A stretch of DNA of 64,000 bases from Methanocaldococcus sp. FS406-22 (lineage in GTDB: Archaea > AGJL01 > Methanococci > Methanococcales > Methanocaldococcaceae), in the NCBI RefSeq assembly GCF_000025525.1, contig NC_013887.1:568729-632728 (forward strand), given 5' to 3'. Below are positions 10,031 to 19,237 of the stretch, one piece after another. A model generated the notes under the pieces. It made no database searches, was not told the DNA's origin, and was given only the letters and a program-made list of their open reading frames with translations. Position 1 is the stretch's first letter; every line of letters starts with the position of its first letter. A program made the position numbers and the translations under genes.

Positions 10031-10754
10031 GTTTCCATACCGAATCGGTCTTATTTTAACGCAACATCTGAAAAGGGATTTGAATTGTTATTAGACAAGT
10101 TTCCATACCGAATCGGTCTTATTTTAACTGTATAGCGAGTTACGTAGTTCAAACAGCTTTGGAAGCTTTGTTTCCATACCGAATCGGTCTGATTTTAACC
10201 CTCTTTTAGGATTACACGCACACAAATACCCACATGATACGTTTCCATACTGAATCGGTCTGATTTTAACCTTTATGTCTTCGTTTGGATATAATGCTAA
10301 AAAGTTTCCATACCGAATCGGTCTGATTTTAACAAAAATTAGTTAATAAACATAAAGACGCAATGTTCGTGTTTCCATACCAAATCGGTCTTATTTTAAC
10401 TATAATTCTAACAGATTTACCAATATCTGACATCTGTATTTTTATCGTTTCCATACCGAATCGGTCTTATTTTAACTCGGTTATCGAAAGATTGATATCT
10501 GTTAATGTTTTGACTGTTGTTTCCATACCGAATCGGTCTTATTTTAACGTTATTGAGAAGTTCATACAGACATTGGAGGACGGATCAAATCAAGTTTCCA
10601 TACCGAATCGGTCTTATTTTAACGCTGAGTATGCATACAACGATATTGCAGAGAAGGCGTTTCCATACCGAATCGGTCTTATTTTAACAGTTATTAGATT
10701 TTTTAATAACCTTTTTCGAGTTTTGTTTCCATACCGAATCGGTCTTATTTTAAC
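10031..10754 (-). CRISPR. CRISPR array, 11 repeats and 10 spacers, transcribed from the minus strand
   Basis: The 30-bp repeat begins GTTTCCATAC and ends TTATTTTAAC on the plus strand. Copies start at 10031, 10099, 10170, 10241, 10304, 10371, 10447, 10519, 10594, 10659 and 10725. Spacers are 33-46 bp. On the minus strand the repeat ends ATGGAAAC, like the 3' end that becomes the 8-nt crRNA tag in archaea, so transcription runs right to left. Copies 3-6 carry substitutions (G in GATTTTAAC for copies 3-5, ACTGAATC in copy 4, CAAATC in copy 6), while copies 7-11 match the consensus; decay at the far end also puts the leader at the right. No cas1, cas2 or cas6 lies nearby. Confidence 0.97.
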
Positions 10755-11160
10755 AGGGCAATCATTCACAACTTATTTTTTATTATTCTTCTAATATTTA
10801 TACTTTTCGGCACTATATTTTTCTAAGGGTAGATAACTATCCTCATTTATAAACCTACTGATATTTAAATCTTTCTTTTTTAATTAAATTGAGTATTCTT
10901 ATCTTTCTAAATTTGAAGATTTGACTTATTGGTTAGAGAAATTTTATTTAACTTATTATCTAATCTCAAATTTTAAAAATCTAAATAATTCAATAAACCT
11001 AAATATTCCAAACGATTAAACCAACAGACCCTTAGAAATTAAATTTAAATCCCCTAAATCCTTAAATACTAATTAATCATTAACCTTATCAAATTCCAAG
11101 TTCATTCAACAAGACAAATATAATTTACATATTTAAATACAGCAAAAAACAAAGATTAAT
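10755..11160 (-). promoter_or_regulatory. Probable CRISPR leader
   Basis: About 400 bases of AT-rich sequence without a gene, at the end of the array where repeats are identical. Read on the minus strand, TATA-like stretches lie near 10843-10852 (TTTATAAAT) and 10796-10806 (GTATAAATATT), within 40-120 bases of the first repeat, suitable for starting the pre-crRNA. The right part of the gap also has to hold the promoter of pdxT on the plus strand (a TATA-like run near 11126-11142). The leader assignment follows from array polarity; the exact limits are a guess. Confidence 0.6.
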
Positions 11161-11174
11161 AAGGAGATATTATT

Positions 11175-11201
11175 ATGAAATATAGGGCACTCCAAATATA
11201 A
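11175..11201 (+). other. Possible 8-codon minigene before pdxT
   Basis: A strong Shine-Dalgarno sequence AAGGAGAT at 11161-11168 precedes ATG 11175 by six bases. The frame reads MKYRALQI and stops at TAA 11199-11201, shortly before the pdxT start. It may be a translated leader peptide or a remnant of an older start region. Only the site and frame are visible; no function is known. Confidence 0.3.
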
Positions 11202-11224
11202 AAACCTTAAGTATGAGGGTAAAT

Positions 11225-11791
11225 ATGATTATTGGTGTCTTAGCAATTCAAGGAGATGTTGAAGAGCATGAAGAGGCAGTTAAAAAAGCTGGCTATGAGG
11301 CAAAGAAAGTTAAAAGACCAGAGGATTTAGAAGGAATTGATGCCCTAATAATTCCAGGAGGAGAAAGCACAGCTATAGGAAAATTAATGAAAAAATATGG
11401 ATTATTAGAAAAAATAAAAAACTCCAATTTACCAATATTAGGGACGTGTGCTGGAATGGTTTTATTATCAAAAGGAACTGGAATTAATCAAATTTTGTTG
11501 GAATTGATGGACATCACAGTTAAAAGAAATGCTTATGGAAGACAAGTAGATAGCTTTGAAAAAGAGATTGAATTTAAAGATTTAGGAAAGGTTTATGGTG
11601 TATTTATAAGAGCTCCAGTGGTTGATAAGATTTTGAGTGATGATGTGGAAGTTATAGCAAAAGATGATGATAAGATAGTTGGTGTTAAGCAAGGCAAATA
11701 CATGGCTTTGTCATTTCATCCAGAACTATCCGAGGACGGATATAAGGTTTATAAGTATTTTGTTGAGAACTGCGTAGAAAATAAAAAATAA
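11225..11791 (+). CDS. pdxT: Pyridoxal 5'-phosphate synthase glutaminase subunit PdxT
   Basis: The glutaminase half of the PdxS-PdxT complex. It hydrolyses glutamine and channels ammonia to PdxS for making pyridoxal phosphate from ribose 5-phosphate and glyceraldehyde 3-phosphate. Class I amidotransferase features are intact: oxyanion region [10 protein letters not shown], nucleophile Cys in LGTCAGM, and the His-Glu pair in SFHPELS. ATG 11225 ([11 protein letters not shown]) is preferred because GAGGGT lies just upstream; ATG 11213 would add four residues. Length of about 188 residues is normal. pdxS is not in the window. Confidence 0.93.
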   Translation: MIIGVLAIQGDVEEHEEAVKKAGYEAKKVKRPEDLEGIDALIIPGGESTAIGKLMKKYGLLEKIKNSNLPILGTCAGMVLLSKGTGINQILLELMDITVKRNAYGRQVDSFEKEIEFKDLGKVYGVFIRAPVVDKILSDDVEVIAKDDDKIVGVKQGKYMALSFHPELSEDGYKVYKYFVENCVENKK

Positions 11792-11810
11792 AAAGATAAA
11801 GCTTAATTCA

Positions 11811-13430
11811 CTATTTTATCTCAACTTTTGCATTTAAGAAAACCGGTCCTCTAACGTCTATAACCTTATTCTCTCCCATTATCTGTTTTAAAGCTAATTC
11901 GTCAATTTTTAAGTTTATATCTCCTAAACTCCTAACTATTGGGACTCTGAACTTAAACTCATCTACATTTGAAACCAATGCCTCCTCAATCTTAGCCACC
12001 AACTTATAGATAATTCCATCTATATATCTGATGTTTGTAGAAACTCCCTCTTCCTTAGCTTTCTTTAAGATTGGGATATATTCCTCTTTAACTCCTTCAT
12101 AAGTTGGAGGAATACCATAGATATTTCCATCATAGACATAGACTTCATTTAATACTGAAGGCCCTAACAACTTTTTATTTGGCTCATTTTCAAATATCTC
12201 TACCTTAATTATCTTTTTCTCTCCATTAAAGTTAAATTCCCTCTTAACCTCAATTGAGCATGGGCTTTCTTTATCTTTGTTGGCTATACAGATATCAATA
12301 AGCTCACTTGCAAAGTTATAAAGCTCATCCAATATAGGAACTTTATCAACCTTTATCATCCCAGCTATGTCTCTATCACTCAACCTATATTCATAAAATT
12401 GAGGATAGACCATTGCCCTAACATCCTCATAGCCATAAATTATCATTGCCAACCTCTCAACTCCTAATCCAAGATTCATAACTGGCACATCTATGCCATA
12501 CTTAGCCAAGGCAATTGGTGAATAAACCCCAAAGGTTGCTACTTCAATCCACTCTCCCAACTTTGGATGATAAGCATAAACCTCTGTCTGTGTTTCTGGA
12601 GTGTAGTATTTGCTCTTCTTCTCATCAGGCTTAAACTTAAATTTTGTGAATCCAAATTGAGCTAATAAACCTTCAGCAACTATTTTACCATCATCCACAC
12701 TAACATCCTCACCAACAACTACACAAGATGCAGAGTGATAGCTCATTAAATGACTCCTATCTTCTCTCTGCTCCCTCCTAAAACATCTATCAATTGAGAA
12801 TAACTTTAATGGCAGATTTCTCTTTTTTATTAAACTGCTTAGAGTTATAAACCATCCAGATGTCATGTGGCTTCTTAATGTTAATGTTGTTGGCTCTGGC
12901 TTCAAATCCTTAAATTCAGGAAATGCTGTCTCTAAAACCTTTAACCCCATCTCATTGCTCACATTTAAAGCTTTAGCAATCTCAAATACTAAATCATCCC
13001 CATCTATAGCTCCTTTTTTATACAAATGGAGAACTTCTCTCAGCTTTTCTTTCTTCTCCTCATCTATATCAATGCCTAAATTTTTTATAATCTCAACCTT
13101 CTCATTTCCTAAACCCACATCTGGCCTTGGCAATCCAGCTAAGTAAAAGCATCTATCCAATACAGCCATTGCCTCTGGGCCGAATTGCTTATAAATCTCT
13201 ACCTCATCAACAATAACTGGATTAATCATCTCTTCAAATCCCATTCTTAGATAAGCTTGCCTCAATCTTTCTATTGTCTCCATTACTGGATGTGGCTTTC
13301 CATAGATAGGCTTTAATCTCGGATATCTCTCATCAATATGTTTATCTTTTATTAATGCCTTTGTCTCTCTCCATGCCTTCTCAAAATCCTTCTCTGCCAA
13401 TTCTAAAACCTTATTTATATCAAACCTCAT
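11811..13430 (-). CDS. sepS: O-phosphoseryl-tRNA(Cys) synthetase SepRS
   Basis: A class II synthetase that charges tRNA(Cys) with O-phosphoserine; SepCysS then converts it to Cys-tRNA(Cys). This is the Cys-tRNA route of methanogens that lack a normal CysRS. The 539-residue length fits. Class II motif 2 is visible as FRREQREDRSHLMSYHSASCVV in its central part, and motif 3 as LGLGVERLAMIIYG. The N-terminal block (GKPHPVMETIERLRQAYLRM) is typical of the PheRS-like catalytic core. The start ATG 13430 follows GGGATGATAAA. It is the promoter-distal gene of a long minus-strand run that begins near topA. Confidence 0.95.
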   Translation of the reverse strand: MRFDINKVLELAEKDFEKAWRETKALIKDKHIDERYPRLKPIYGKPHPVMETIERLRQAYLRMGFEEMINPVIVDEVEIYKQFGPEAMAVLDRCFYLAGLPRPDVGLGNEKVEIIKNLGIDIDEEKKEKLREVLHLYKKGAIDGDDLVFEIAKALNVSNEMGLKVLETAFPEFKDLKPEPTTLTLRSHMTSGWFITLSSLIKKRNLPLKLFSIDRCFRREQREDRSHLMSYHSASCVVVGEDVSVDDGKIVAEGLLAQFGFTKFKFKPDEKKSKYYTPETQTEVYAYHPKLGEWIEVATFGVYSPIALAKYGIDVPVMNLGLGVERLAMIIYGYEDVRAMVYPQFYEYRLSDRDIAGMIKVDKVPILDELYNFASELIDICIANKDKESPCSIEVKREFNFNGEKKIIKVEIFENEPNKKLLGPSVLNEVYVYDGNIYGIPPTYEGVKEEYIPILKKAKEEGVSTNIRYIDGIIYKLVAKIEEALVSNVDEFKFRVPIVRSLGDINLKIDELALKQIMGENKVIDVRGPVFLNAKVEIK

Positions 13431-13443
13431 TTTATCATCCCTT

Positions 13444-14400
13444 TTAAACTTTAATCTCTTCTAAAACTTCTCTAATTGCCAACAAATCTAATTTACTTTG
13501 TGCCTTTAAAATACCCTCCTCAATATTCACAAATAATATGTTTTTCTTAACAGTCCATACAATCTCATCAGTTATCTTTTCATAGAATATCTCATCCCTA
13601 TTTTTAAAGTTTTCAAATAGCTTAATAACTCCCTCAAATAAATTCCTATTTTCATCCTCTAAGGAATACAGCAAATCCTTTAACTGCCTTTTTCTAACTC
13701 TAAGGGATTTTTTGCAGAATTCTTTAATATCCTCTCCCAACAATTTTTCTTGAACTGCTTCAACTAACTTTATTGGCTTTCCTCCAAAGTAGTGCCAAAT
13801 AATCTCTATCTCTTCATCATTAAACCCATATCTTTTTAAAAATGCCTTTGTTGTTTCATAGTCAAAGTCATCAACTAAGTAGTATTTGCATCTATCTTTT
13901 AACATTCCCTCATTATAAACTCTTTCAATAAATAAGCTATCAGAGCTTAGGCAGAGAACATGACATAGATGTTTCTCTTTAGTTAAATCTATAAAGAAGT
14001 TAAATAACTCATAAATAAGATAGCCGTTAATCTTTAAGTCTCCTATTTTTTGCAATTCATCGATAATTAAAACTGGCTGTTTTCCTTCCTTCTTAATCTT
14101 TTCAAACACATCCAATATATACCTAAAGATGTTATTTGTCGGTTTGTCATCACTATATTCCTTAAATAAAACCTCAATAAAGTCCTCATACTTAGAAATA
14201 AAATGCTCCCTAAGGTTTATGTAAAAAACAACATACTTATCTCTATACTTATCCCTATTAAGCTTATTTTCTATAATATATTTTATCAAAGCTGTTTTTC
14301 CACTGTTTATTGGGCCATAAATAAAATAAATCAAATTAGGTTCAAAAGATAAGACTTTAAGCAAATAGTTAATTTCTTTTTCTCTATTAAAAAATTCCAT
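13444..14400 (-). CDS. Archaeal AAA-type ATPase (STAND/archaeal ATPase family)
   Basis: A 318-residue P-loop protein of the archaeal_ATPase family, which is expanded in Methanocaldococcus and has no assigned role. It opens with the family's FFNREKEINYL box. Walker A GPINSGKTALIKYI lies near residue 30 and Walker B PVLIIDELQK near residue 115. The C-terminal part looks like a helical winged-helix region (RKRQLKDLLYSLEDE). GGTTGATAAC precedes ATG 14400. It lies 13 bases upstream of sepS and 12 downstream of the next gene, so it is probably in the same transcript. Confidence 0.8.
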   Translation of the reverse strand: MEFFNREKEINYLLKVLSFEPNLIYFIYGPINSGKTALIKYIIENKLNRDKYRDKYVVFYINLREHFISKYEDFIEVLFKEYSDDKPTNNIFRYILDVFEKIKKEGKQPVLIIDELQKIGDLKINGYLIYELFNFFIDLTKEKHLCHVLCLSSDSLFIERVYNEGMLKDRCKYYLVDDFDYETTKAFLKRYGFNDEEIEIIWHYFGGKPIKLVEAVQEKLLGEDIKEFCKKSLRVRKRQLKDLLYSLEDENRNLFEGVIKLFENFKNRDEIFYEKITDEIVWTVKKNILFVNIEEGILKAQSKLDLLAIREVLEEIKV

Positions 14401-14412
14401 GTTATCAACCAG

Positions 14413-14772
14413 TTAAAACTTTAAGCTGATTAAATCTGGTCTTGGCTTTTTGAATTTATATTCCTCTCTGCAGATATTACAAAGCTCTCTAACTCCAATA
14501 TTAATGATATCATCACTTCCGGGTAGAACTCTAACAAATATCCAATCAGCATTTATATTATAGCTTTTAGCCAACTCTTCTAATTTATTTAAAATCTTCT
14601 CCTTAAATATCTCAACATCATCAATAAAAAGCCCTCTAACTGTAAGCATAATGCCAACACAAGAACATCTTGAGGCAAAGACATCCATTTCTGATATAAA
14701 AATCTCTCTTCCCAAAAGCTTTATAAAAAACTTCTCAATCTCCTCTCTATCCTTCAAAATCTTATCTTTCAA
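14413..14772 (-). CDS. Conserved hypothetical protein with paired cysteines
   Basis: A 119-residue protein that I cannot assign to a known function. It contains two cysteine pairs, CSCVG near residue 35 and ELCNICREE near residue 96, that could bind a metal or a cluster. The start is TTG 14772 with GGTGA four bases before it, and its TTGA overlaps the stop of the U32-like gene, so the two are translationally coupled. That coupling, together with the cysteines in both proteins, suggests they act together. Confidence 0.75.
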   Translation of the reverse strand: MKDKILKDREEIEKFFIKLLGREIFISEMDVFASRCSCVGIMLTVRGLFIDDVEIFKEKILNKLEELAKSYNINADWIFVRVLPGSDDIINIGVRELCNICREEYKFKKPRPDLISLKF

Positions 14773-15767
14773 TGTTTCACCTTTATAACCTTCTCTGCCA
14801 ATTCCTTACAAAAGTTACATTTACTACATAACTTACTGCAAGATTTCCAATACTCAATAGCCCCATCTAAAGCCCTATTATCTAAATAATAGAAATGCTC
14901 TAACTCCCTTGGGCAATCTAACAACTCCATTAAGTTGCCATCCCATTTTTCATTTAAATATGCATTTATAACCCTCTTTATCCACCCAATTGGATGACTT
15001 CTCCCAGATATCTTAAATATATCAACCAATCCCCTATAATATTTCAAATCCTCTGGCCTTATGAATGGGCTTTTTATTATAAGCTCTTTTTTCTTAACTC
15101 TTAGGTTTATGCATTTGTTGTAATAATAATCATCCAAAGCTGGGATGTTTTGAGCATTTGCATGTGAAAAGAAATTAAAGTGCTGTATTCTCATAGGGCA
15201 TTTGTATAGACAAGCTTCATTAACTAAGATTTTTAACTTACAGCTTACATTCTCTTTAATCTCTTGTATTATATCAAAGTGTCTATTTATTGAGCTGTCT
15301 AAGGTTATTGCATAAACCTCTTTCTCATCCCAAAATATAGCTTTATCTAAGCTATCAACCAAGGCAATGCAAGAGACATTAACCTCTAAGCCATTATCTT
15401 TAGCTAAATCTACCAAATAAGGGTCTGATAAAGCGACACTATCAACACCAATGTTTTTTAGCTGGCTAAAAATCCAGTTTATGTAGCTGATGCCTTTTGG
15501 TGTTAAGTGTATTCCCCCAATGCAAGATGCGTTTATAACAACCTCAAATCTAATGTTGTTTCTCTTTGCATAACTAACTTGCTTAGCCAAATCTTCAAAG
15601 TTTGGTTTGTATAAGGTTGCCCTTCCAGTTCCTACAAACTCTGGAAATCCAACATAGACTTCAAAACTCTCCTTTTTAAGCTTTTTATTTATCTTTCTAA
15701 GCTTATTAATTTCATCCACAATAACTTTTAATGATTCAAAGTTTCCGGGATGAGGAATAGAGAACAA
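14769..15767 (-). CDS. Peptidase U32 / UbiU-UbiV-like protein
   Basis: A 332-residue TIM-barrel-like protein of the U32 superfamily, whose studied members (UbiU/UbiV, TrhP, RlhA) are Fe-S proteins for hydroxylation reactions rather than peptidases. NEACLYKCPMRIQHF in the middle matches the U32 signature region, and the C-terminus has a cysteine cluster (CSKLCSKCNFC) suited to an Fe-S cluster. The start is TTG 15767 placed four bases after GGTGAT; no ATG fits. It is coupled to the following small cysteine protein. The substrate is unknown. Confidence 0.75.
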   Translation of the reverse strand: MFSIPHPGNFESLKVIVDEINKLRKINKKLKKESFEVYVGFPEFVGTGRATLYKPNFEDLAKQVSYAKRNNIRFEVVINASCIGGIHLTPKGISYINWIFSQLKNIGVDSVALSDPYLVDLAKDNGLEVNVSCIALVDSLDKAIFWDEKEVYAITLDSSINRHFDIIQEIKENVSCKLKILVNEACLYKCPMRIQHFNFFSHANAQNIPALDDYYYNKCINLRVKKKELIIKSPFIRPEDLKYYRGLVDIFKISGRSHPIGWIKRVINAYLNEKWDGNLMELLDCPRELEHFYYLDNRALDGAIEYWKSCSKLCSKCNFCKELAEKVIKVKH

Positions 15768-15792
15768 CTAAATCACCTTGTAATGGAGTTAA

Positions 15793-16893
15793 TTATTCTT
15801 CATCTCTAACATAATTCCTTAAAACTCCAATGCCCTCAATCTCACACTCTACAACATCCCCAGCCTTTAATTCACCAACTCCCGGAGGAGTGCCAGTAGA
15901 GATAATATCTCCCGGATAGAGTGTCATTATTGAAGATACAAACTCAACCAACTCATAAACATCGAAAATCATATTTTTTGTATTAGATTTTTGCTTTATC
16001 TCACCATTGACTCTACACTCAATATCTAAGTTCATTGGGTCTATGTCCTTAACTATTCTCGGTCCTATTGGGCAGAAGGTATCGAACGATTTAGCCCTTG
16101 TCCATTGCCCATCCTTCTGCTGTAAATCTCTTGCAGTAACATCGTTTAAGATTGTATAGCCCATTATATAATCATCTGCCTCATCTTTTTTAACATTTCT
16201 GCATTTCTTTCCAATAACTATAGCCAATTCAACCTCATAATCAACTCTCTTAGAGATTTTTGGTTTTATTATGTAGTCTTCGTTATAGATGATTGCAGAA
16301 GTTGGTTTTAAAAATATTATTGGATACTCCGGAATCTCCATGTTTAGCTCTTTTGCGTGGTCTATGTAGTTTAAACCAACACAGATGATTTTTGTTGGAT
16401 TTATCTCTCTAATATCCAAACTATCACCAATCTTTTGCTTTATTGAATTTAAATTTAAGTAATTGATTATTTTATACTTTTCTCCCAAGCTTTCAAATAA
16501 AACAACTGTTCCCTTAAATGCATCTAAAACTCCTCTGCTAAATTCATCCTCATCTAAATAATCATCAACATAATCTTCCAAAATCATAAAGCAATCTCTT
16601 AAATAACTTAGCAATGATTCATCATCAATCTCTGTTTTTGGAAAGTTAGGGATTTCTTCTTCAATAGCTCCCATCAATTCTTTCTCAAAATCAACGTTAA
16701 GGTAGAGTTCTTCAACATCAAAACCAAAACTTATTGCTTCATCTCTAAAAGTATCTAAGATTATGTAATAACCAAACAAAAGCCCATTATTGTATGAATC
16801 AGGATTTTTCTCATAGATTGATTTTGTTTCAAAAGCTTTCTTTATCAGCTCTTCAAAAAAGGATTTTAATATAGATTTTAAGGGCTTTTCCAT
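15793..16893 (-). CDS. Fumarylacetoacetate hydrolase-family protein with an added N-terminal helical domain
   Basis: The C-terminal part (about residues 165-366) is a complete FAH-fold catalytic domain: KIICVGLNYIDHAKEL, the metal-binding VDYEVELAIVIGK with its E-x-E, and STGTPPGVG. Family members are hydrolases, decarboxylases or isomerases of 2-oxo acids. Residues 1 to about 160 form an acidic, helix-rich extension (FDVEELYLNVDFEKELMGAI, DYVDDYLDEDEFS) that single-domain FAH proteins of roughly 200-240 residues lack. The start ATG 16893 has GGGATTAAAT upstream. It is two bases from hpt and likely in its operon. The actual substrate cannot be read from sequence. Confidence 0.8.
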   Translation of the reverse strand: MEKPLKSILKSFFEELIKKAFETKSIYEKNPDSYNNGLLFGYYIILDTFRDEAISFGFDVEELYLNVDFEKELMGAIEEEIPNFPKTEIDDESLLSYLRDCFMILEDYVDDYLDEDEFSRGVLDAFKGTVVLFESLGEKYKIINYLNLNSIKQKIGDSLDIREINPTKIICVGLNYIDHAKELNMEIPEYPIIFLKPTSAIIYNEDYIIKPKISKRVDYEVELAIVIGKKCRNVKKDEADDYIMGYTILNDVTARDLQQKDGQWTRAKSFDTFCPIGPRIVKDIDPMNLDIECRVNGEIKQKSNTKNMIFDVYELVEFVSSIMTLYPGDIISTGTPPGVGELKAGDVVECEIEGIGVLRNYVRDEE

Positions 16894-16895
16894 AT

Positions 16896-17453
16896 TTAAT
16901 CCCTTAAAATAACAACTTTCCCATCCACAACATCAATCTTAACTAAGGTTTTTATCTTATAGCCAGTCTTTTCTTCAACTATCTTCTTTCCTTCTCCTCT
17001 TTCAATTACACAGATAATGTCTTTTATCTCTGCCCCAGCCCTTTTTAGAGCGTTTATTATAGCTATCATCGTTCCTCCAGTTGAGATGACATCATCTATA
17101 ATAACAACCTTATCTCCTTTTTCTATGCCGTTTAGGTAGAGTTGTCCCTTGCTATACCCAGTAGATTGGAAAACTGGGATTTCTCCGGGCAGTTTGTATT
17201 CTCTCTTCCTCATAATCACATAAGGTATATCAGTATATAGGGAGAGTGTTGTTACCAAAGGAATTCCCATAGCTTCAGCAGTAACCAGCTTATCAACATC
17301 TTCAAAGTTTCCTATCTTTATTATTCTCATTGCTACCTCTCTCAACAACTTTGGCTCAACGAGAGGAACACCATCACTTATTGGATGTATAAAATAATGA
17401 TATTGCCCCCTTTTAACAATTGGGCATGATTTTAATGTTTCTTCTAATAGCAA
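16896..17453 (-). CDS. hpt: Hypoxanthine/guanine phosphoribosyltransferase
   Basis: Salvages hypoxanthine or guanine to the nucleotide with PRPP. The PRPP loop [14 protein letters not shown] is intact. I place the start at TTG 17453 ([16 protein letters not shown]), five bases after a perfect GGAGGTG. This gives 185 residues, the known archaeal length, and leaves a short gap after the upstream gene. A longer frame to 17486 would overlap that gene and translate through the ribosome-binding site (as SGGGR). Confidence 0.9.
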   Translation of the reverse strand: MLLEETLKSCPIVKRGQYHYFIHPISDGVPLVEPKLLREVAMRIIKIGNFEDVDKLVTAEAMGIPLVTTLSLYTDIPYVIMRKREYKLPGEIPVFQSTGYSKGQLYLNGIEKGDKVVIIDDVISTGGTMIAIINALKRAGAEIKDIICVIERGEGKKIVEEKTGYKIKTLVKIDVVDGKVVILRD

Positions 17454-17466
17454 TCTTCCACCTCCA

Positions 17467-18054
17467 CTATAGCACTTTATAAACACCAGGTCTTGGTTCG
17501 AATATGTCTCCTGATTCTCTCAACTCAGATAAATACTTTTCTAACTCTTCTTCTGGGATATTAATTCTCCCAGCGAGTTCTTCAAATGTAACCTCTCCAA
17601 GATTTTCAATAATGGCTAAAATCTTATCTTTTATGACATCAGGGTTTAAAATTTCACTATATATTTCTTCTTCCAAACTTTCCTCTTCATAAGGCTCAGC
17701 TCCCTCCAATAAATATTTTCTTGTCTTTTTAATCTCTAAATCTCTAAGTTTTATCCATCTTTCATCTCTCTTTCTAATAATTTCAGCCATAATATATTTT
17801 TCTCCATCATAAACTCTCGGTCTTCCAATAACATCTACTATATCTCCCTCTTCAATATACACAGATTTTTCTTCAAAGTATCTAACATTAACTCCATCCA
17901 CATAGAAGGATGTGATGTTTCCAACGTTTATATTCTCTACCTTCCCTAAGATTCTAACTCTCCTAACCTTTCTACTCTCTATAATTAGGGCGTTATCAAC
18001 TACTTCATTATTTAAAAACTCCTCTGGGTAAATTTTGTAAGCAACATATCTCAT
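17467..18054 (-). CDS. OB-fold nucleic-acid-binding protein with C-terminal winged helix
   Basis: A 195-residue protein resembling the RPA32-like OB-fold proteins of archaea. An OB-type barrel ([19 protein letters not shown], then [19 protein letters not shown]) spans roughly residues 40-120. A linker of acidic residues follows, then a winged-helix segment ([20 protein letters not shown]). It likely binds single-stranded DNA in replication or repair. ATG 18054 (MRYVAYKI) is five bases after GGTGA; the upstream extension to 18078 would overlap the methyltransferase gene and contain that site. Confidence 0.75.
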   Translation of the reverse strand: MRYVAYKIYPEEFLNNEVVDNALIIESRKVRRVRILGKVENINVGNITSFYVDGVNVRYFEEKSVYIEEGDIVDVIGRPRVYDGEKYIMAEIIRKRDERWIKLRDLEIKKTRKYLLEGAEPYEEESLEEEIYSEILNPDVIKDKILAIIENLGEVTFEELAGRINIPEEELEKYLSELRESGDIFEPRPGVYKVL

Positions 18055-18064
18055 TTTTTCACCA

Positions 18065-19222
18065 TTAAATTTCCTCAATACTTAAAAATAAACATTTTAA
18101 ATACTCAGTCCCTTTAGAAGTTATTGGATGGTCTGGACTTTGTGAGCCATACTTTATAATTTTAGCCCATTTCTTTGCCTTTAAACATGCATCTATAACC
18201 AAAGCCTTAAAGGCATCTGGTTCTACTGGTTGAGAGCATGAGCATGTAACCAATAACCTATCAGCTAATTTAGCTCCAAATCTGTTTAGCATGTGATATC
18301 CTTTTATAGCAGATTTTAAAGCCTTTTTTGATTGAGCAAATGCTGGGGGGTCGAGAATAACTACATCAAATCTCTCCCCATCTTCTATAAACTCTTCCAT
18401 AACTTTAAATGCACTCCCTTCAATAAATTCATATTTATCCTTTGGGATGTTATTTAGCTCCATGTTTTCTTCTGCCAATTTTAATGCCTTTTTTGATAAA
18501 TCAACTCCCACAACTTCAGCTCCTCTTATCGCTGCATGAACTGAAAATCCACCAGTATAACAGCAGATATCTAAAACCCTATCTCCCTCTTTTATAAACT
18601 TCTCTATCTCTAATCTATTTTCCCTCTGGTCTAAGAAAAATCCCGTCTTTTGCCCATCGAATGTAACTTTGAATTTTGCCTCTCCTTCTTTAATTATTGT
18701 TTCTGTTTTCTCTCCAGCCAATATTCCTTCTACTTCTGGTAATCCAGCTCTCTTTCTATTCCTTCCAGAACTTTTTTCATATATGCTGTCAATACCTAAA
18801 TCTAAAAGAGTTTCAACAACAACATCCTTCATCTTCTCAATACCGTAGTTAAATATCTGAACTGTAGCTATATCATTGTATTTATCAATAACTAAGCCAT
18901 TTAACCAATCTGACTGAGTATAAACCATTCTGTAGGTGTCTTTAAACCCTAATTTTAGTCTATACTCATTTGCTTTAATTATTTTTTCTTTTATGTAATT
19001 TTCATCTAACTCTTCCTTTCTCAAAGTCATTATTCTTACTTCTCTTGGATTTTTAAAACCTCTTCCTAAAAACTTTCCTCTCTTTGAGTAGATATCAACA
19101 ACCTCTCCAATCTCAACACTATCAAAATCTTCTTTATTTAAGATATTCTCCCTTGGAATAATTAAATTTCCTTTTTCTATAGCAGAATATCCTCCAAAAT
19201 CGACATATAGCTTTATTGTCAT
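18065..19222 (-). CDS. RlmI-like 23S rRNA (cytosine-C5) methyltransferase
   Basis: A 385-residue class I SAM methyltransferase of the RlmI/RlmK (COG1092) family. An N-terminal PUA-like domain covers about residues 1-75. A central domain with QKTGFFLDQRENR is followed by the SAM site VLDICCYTGGFSVHAA and the catalytic DPPAFAQSK. A second conserved cysteine lies in LLVTCSCSQPV. The family methylates C5 of a cytosine in large-subunit rRNA. GGTGAATTAACT precedes ATG 19222. It is the second gene of a run headed by topA, 15 bases downstream. Confidence 0.88.
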   Translation of the reverse strand: MTIKLYVDFGGYSAIEKGNLIIPRENILNKEDFDSVEIGEVVDIYSKRGKFLGRGFKNPREVRIMTLRKEELDENYIKEKIIKANEYRLKLGFKDTYRMVYTQSDWLNGLVIDKYNDIATVQIFNYGIEKMKDVVVETLLDLGIDSIYEKSSGRNRKRAGLPEVEGILAGEKTETIIKEGEAKFKVTFDGQKTGFFLDQRENRLEIEKFIKEGDRVLDICCYTGGFSVHAAIRGAEVVGVDLSKKALKLAEENMELNNIPKDKYEFIEGSAFKVMEEFIEDGERFDVVILDPPAFAQSKKALKSAIKGYHMLNRFGAKLADRLLVTCSCSQPVEPDAFKALVIDACLKAKKWAKIIKYGSQSPDHPITSKGTEYLKCLFLSIEEI

Positions 19223-19237
19223 AGTTAATTCACCATT

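Noticed and set aside
9950-10135. Open frame running into the CRISPR array
   Set aside because: It is made largely of repeats and spacers; no codon bias or start signal.
10363-10794. 143-codon frame with a repeated VSIPNRSYFN pattern
   Set aside because: The pattern is the CRISPR repeat translated in frame, not a repeat protein.
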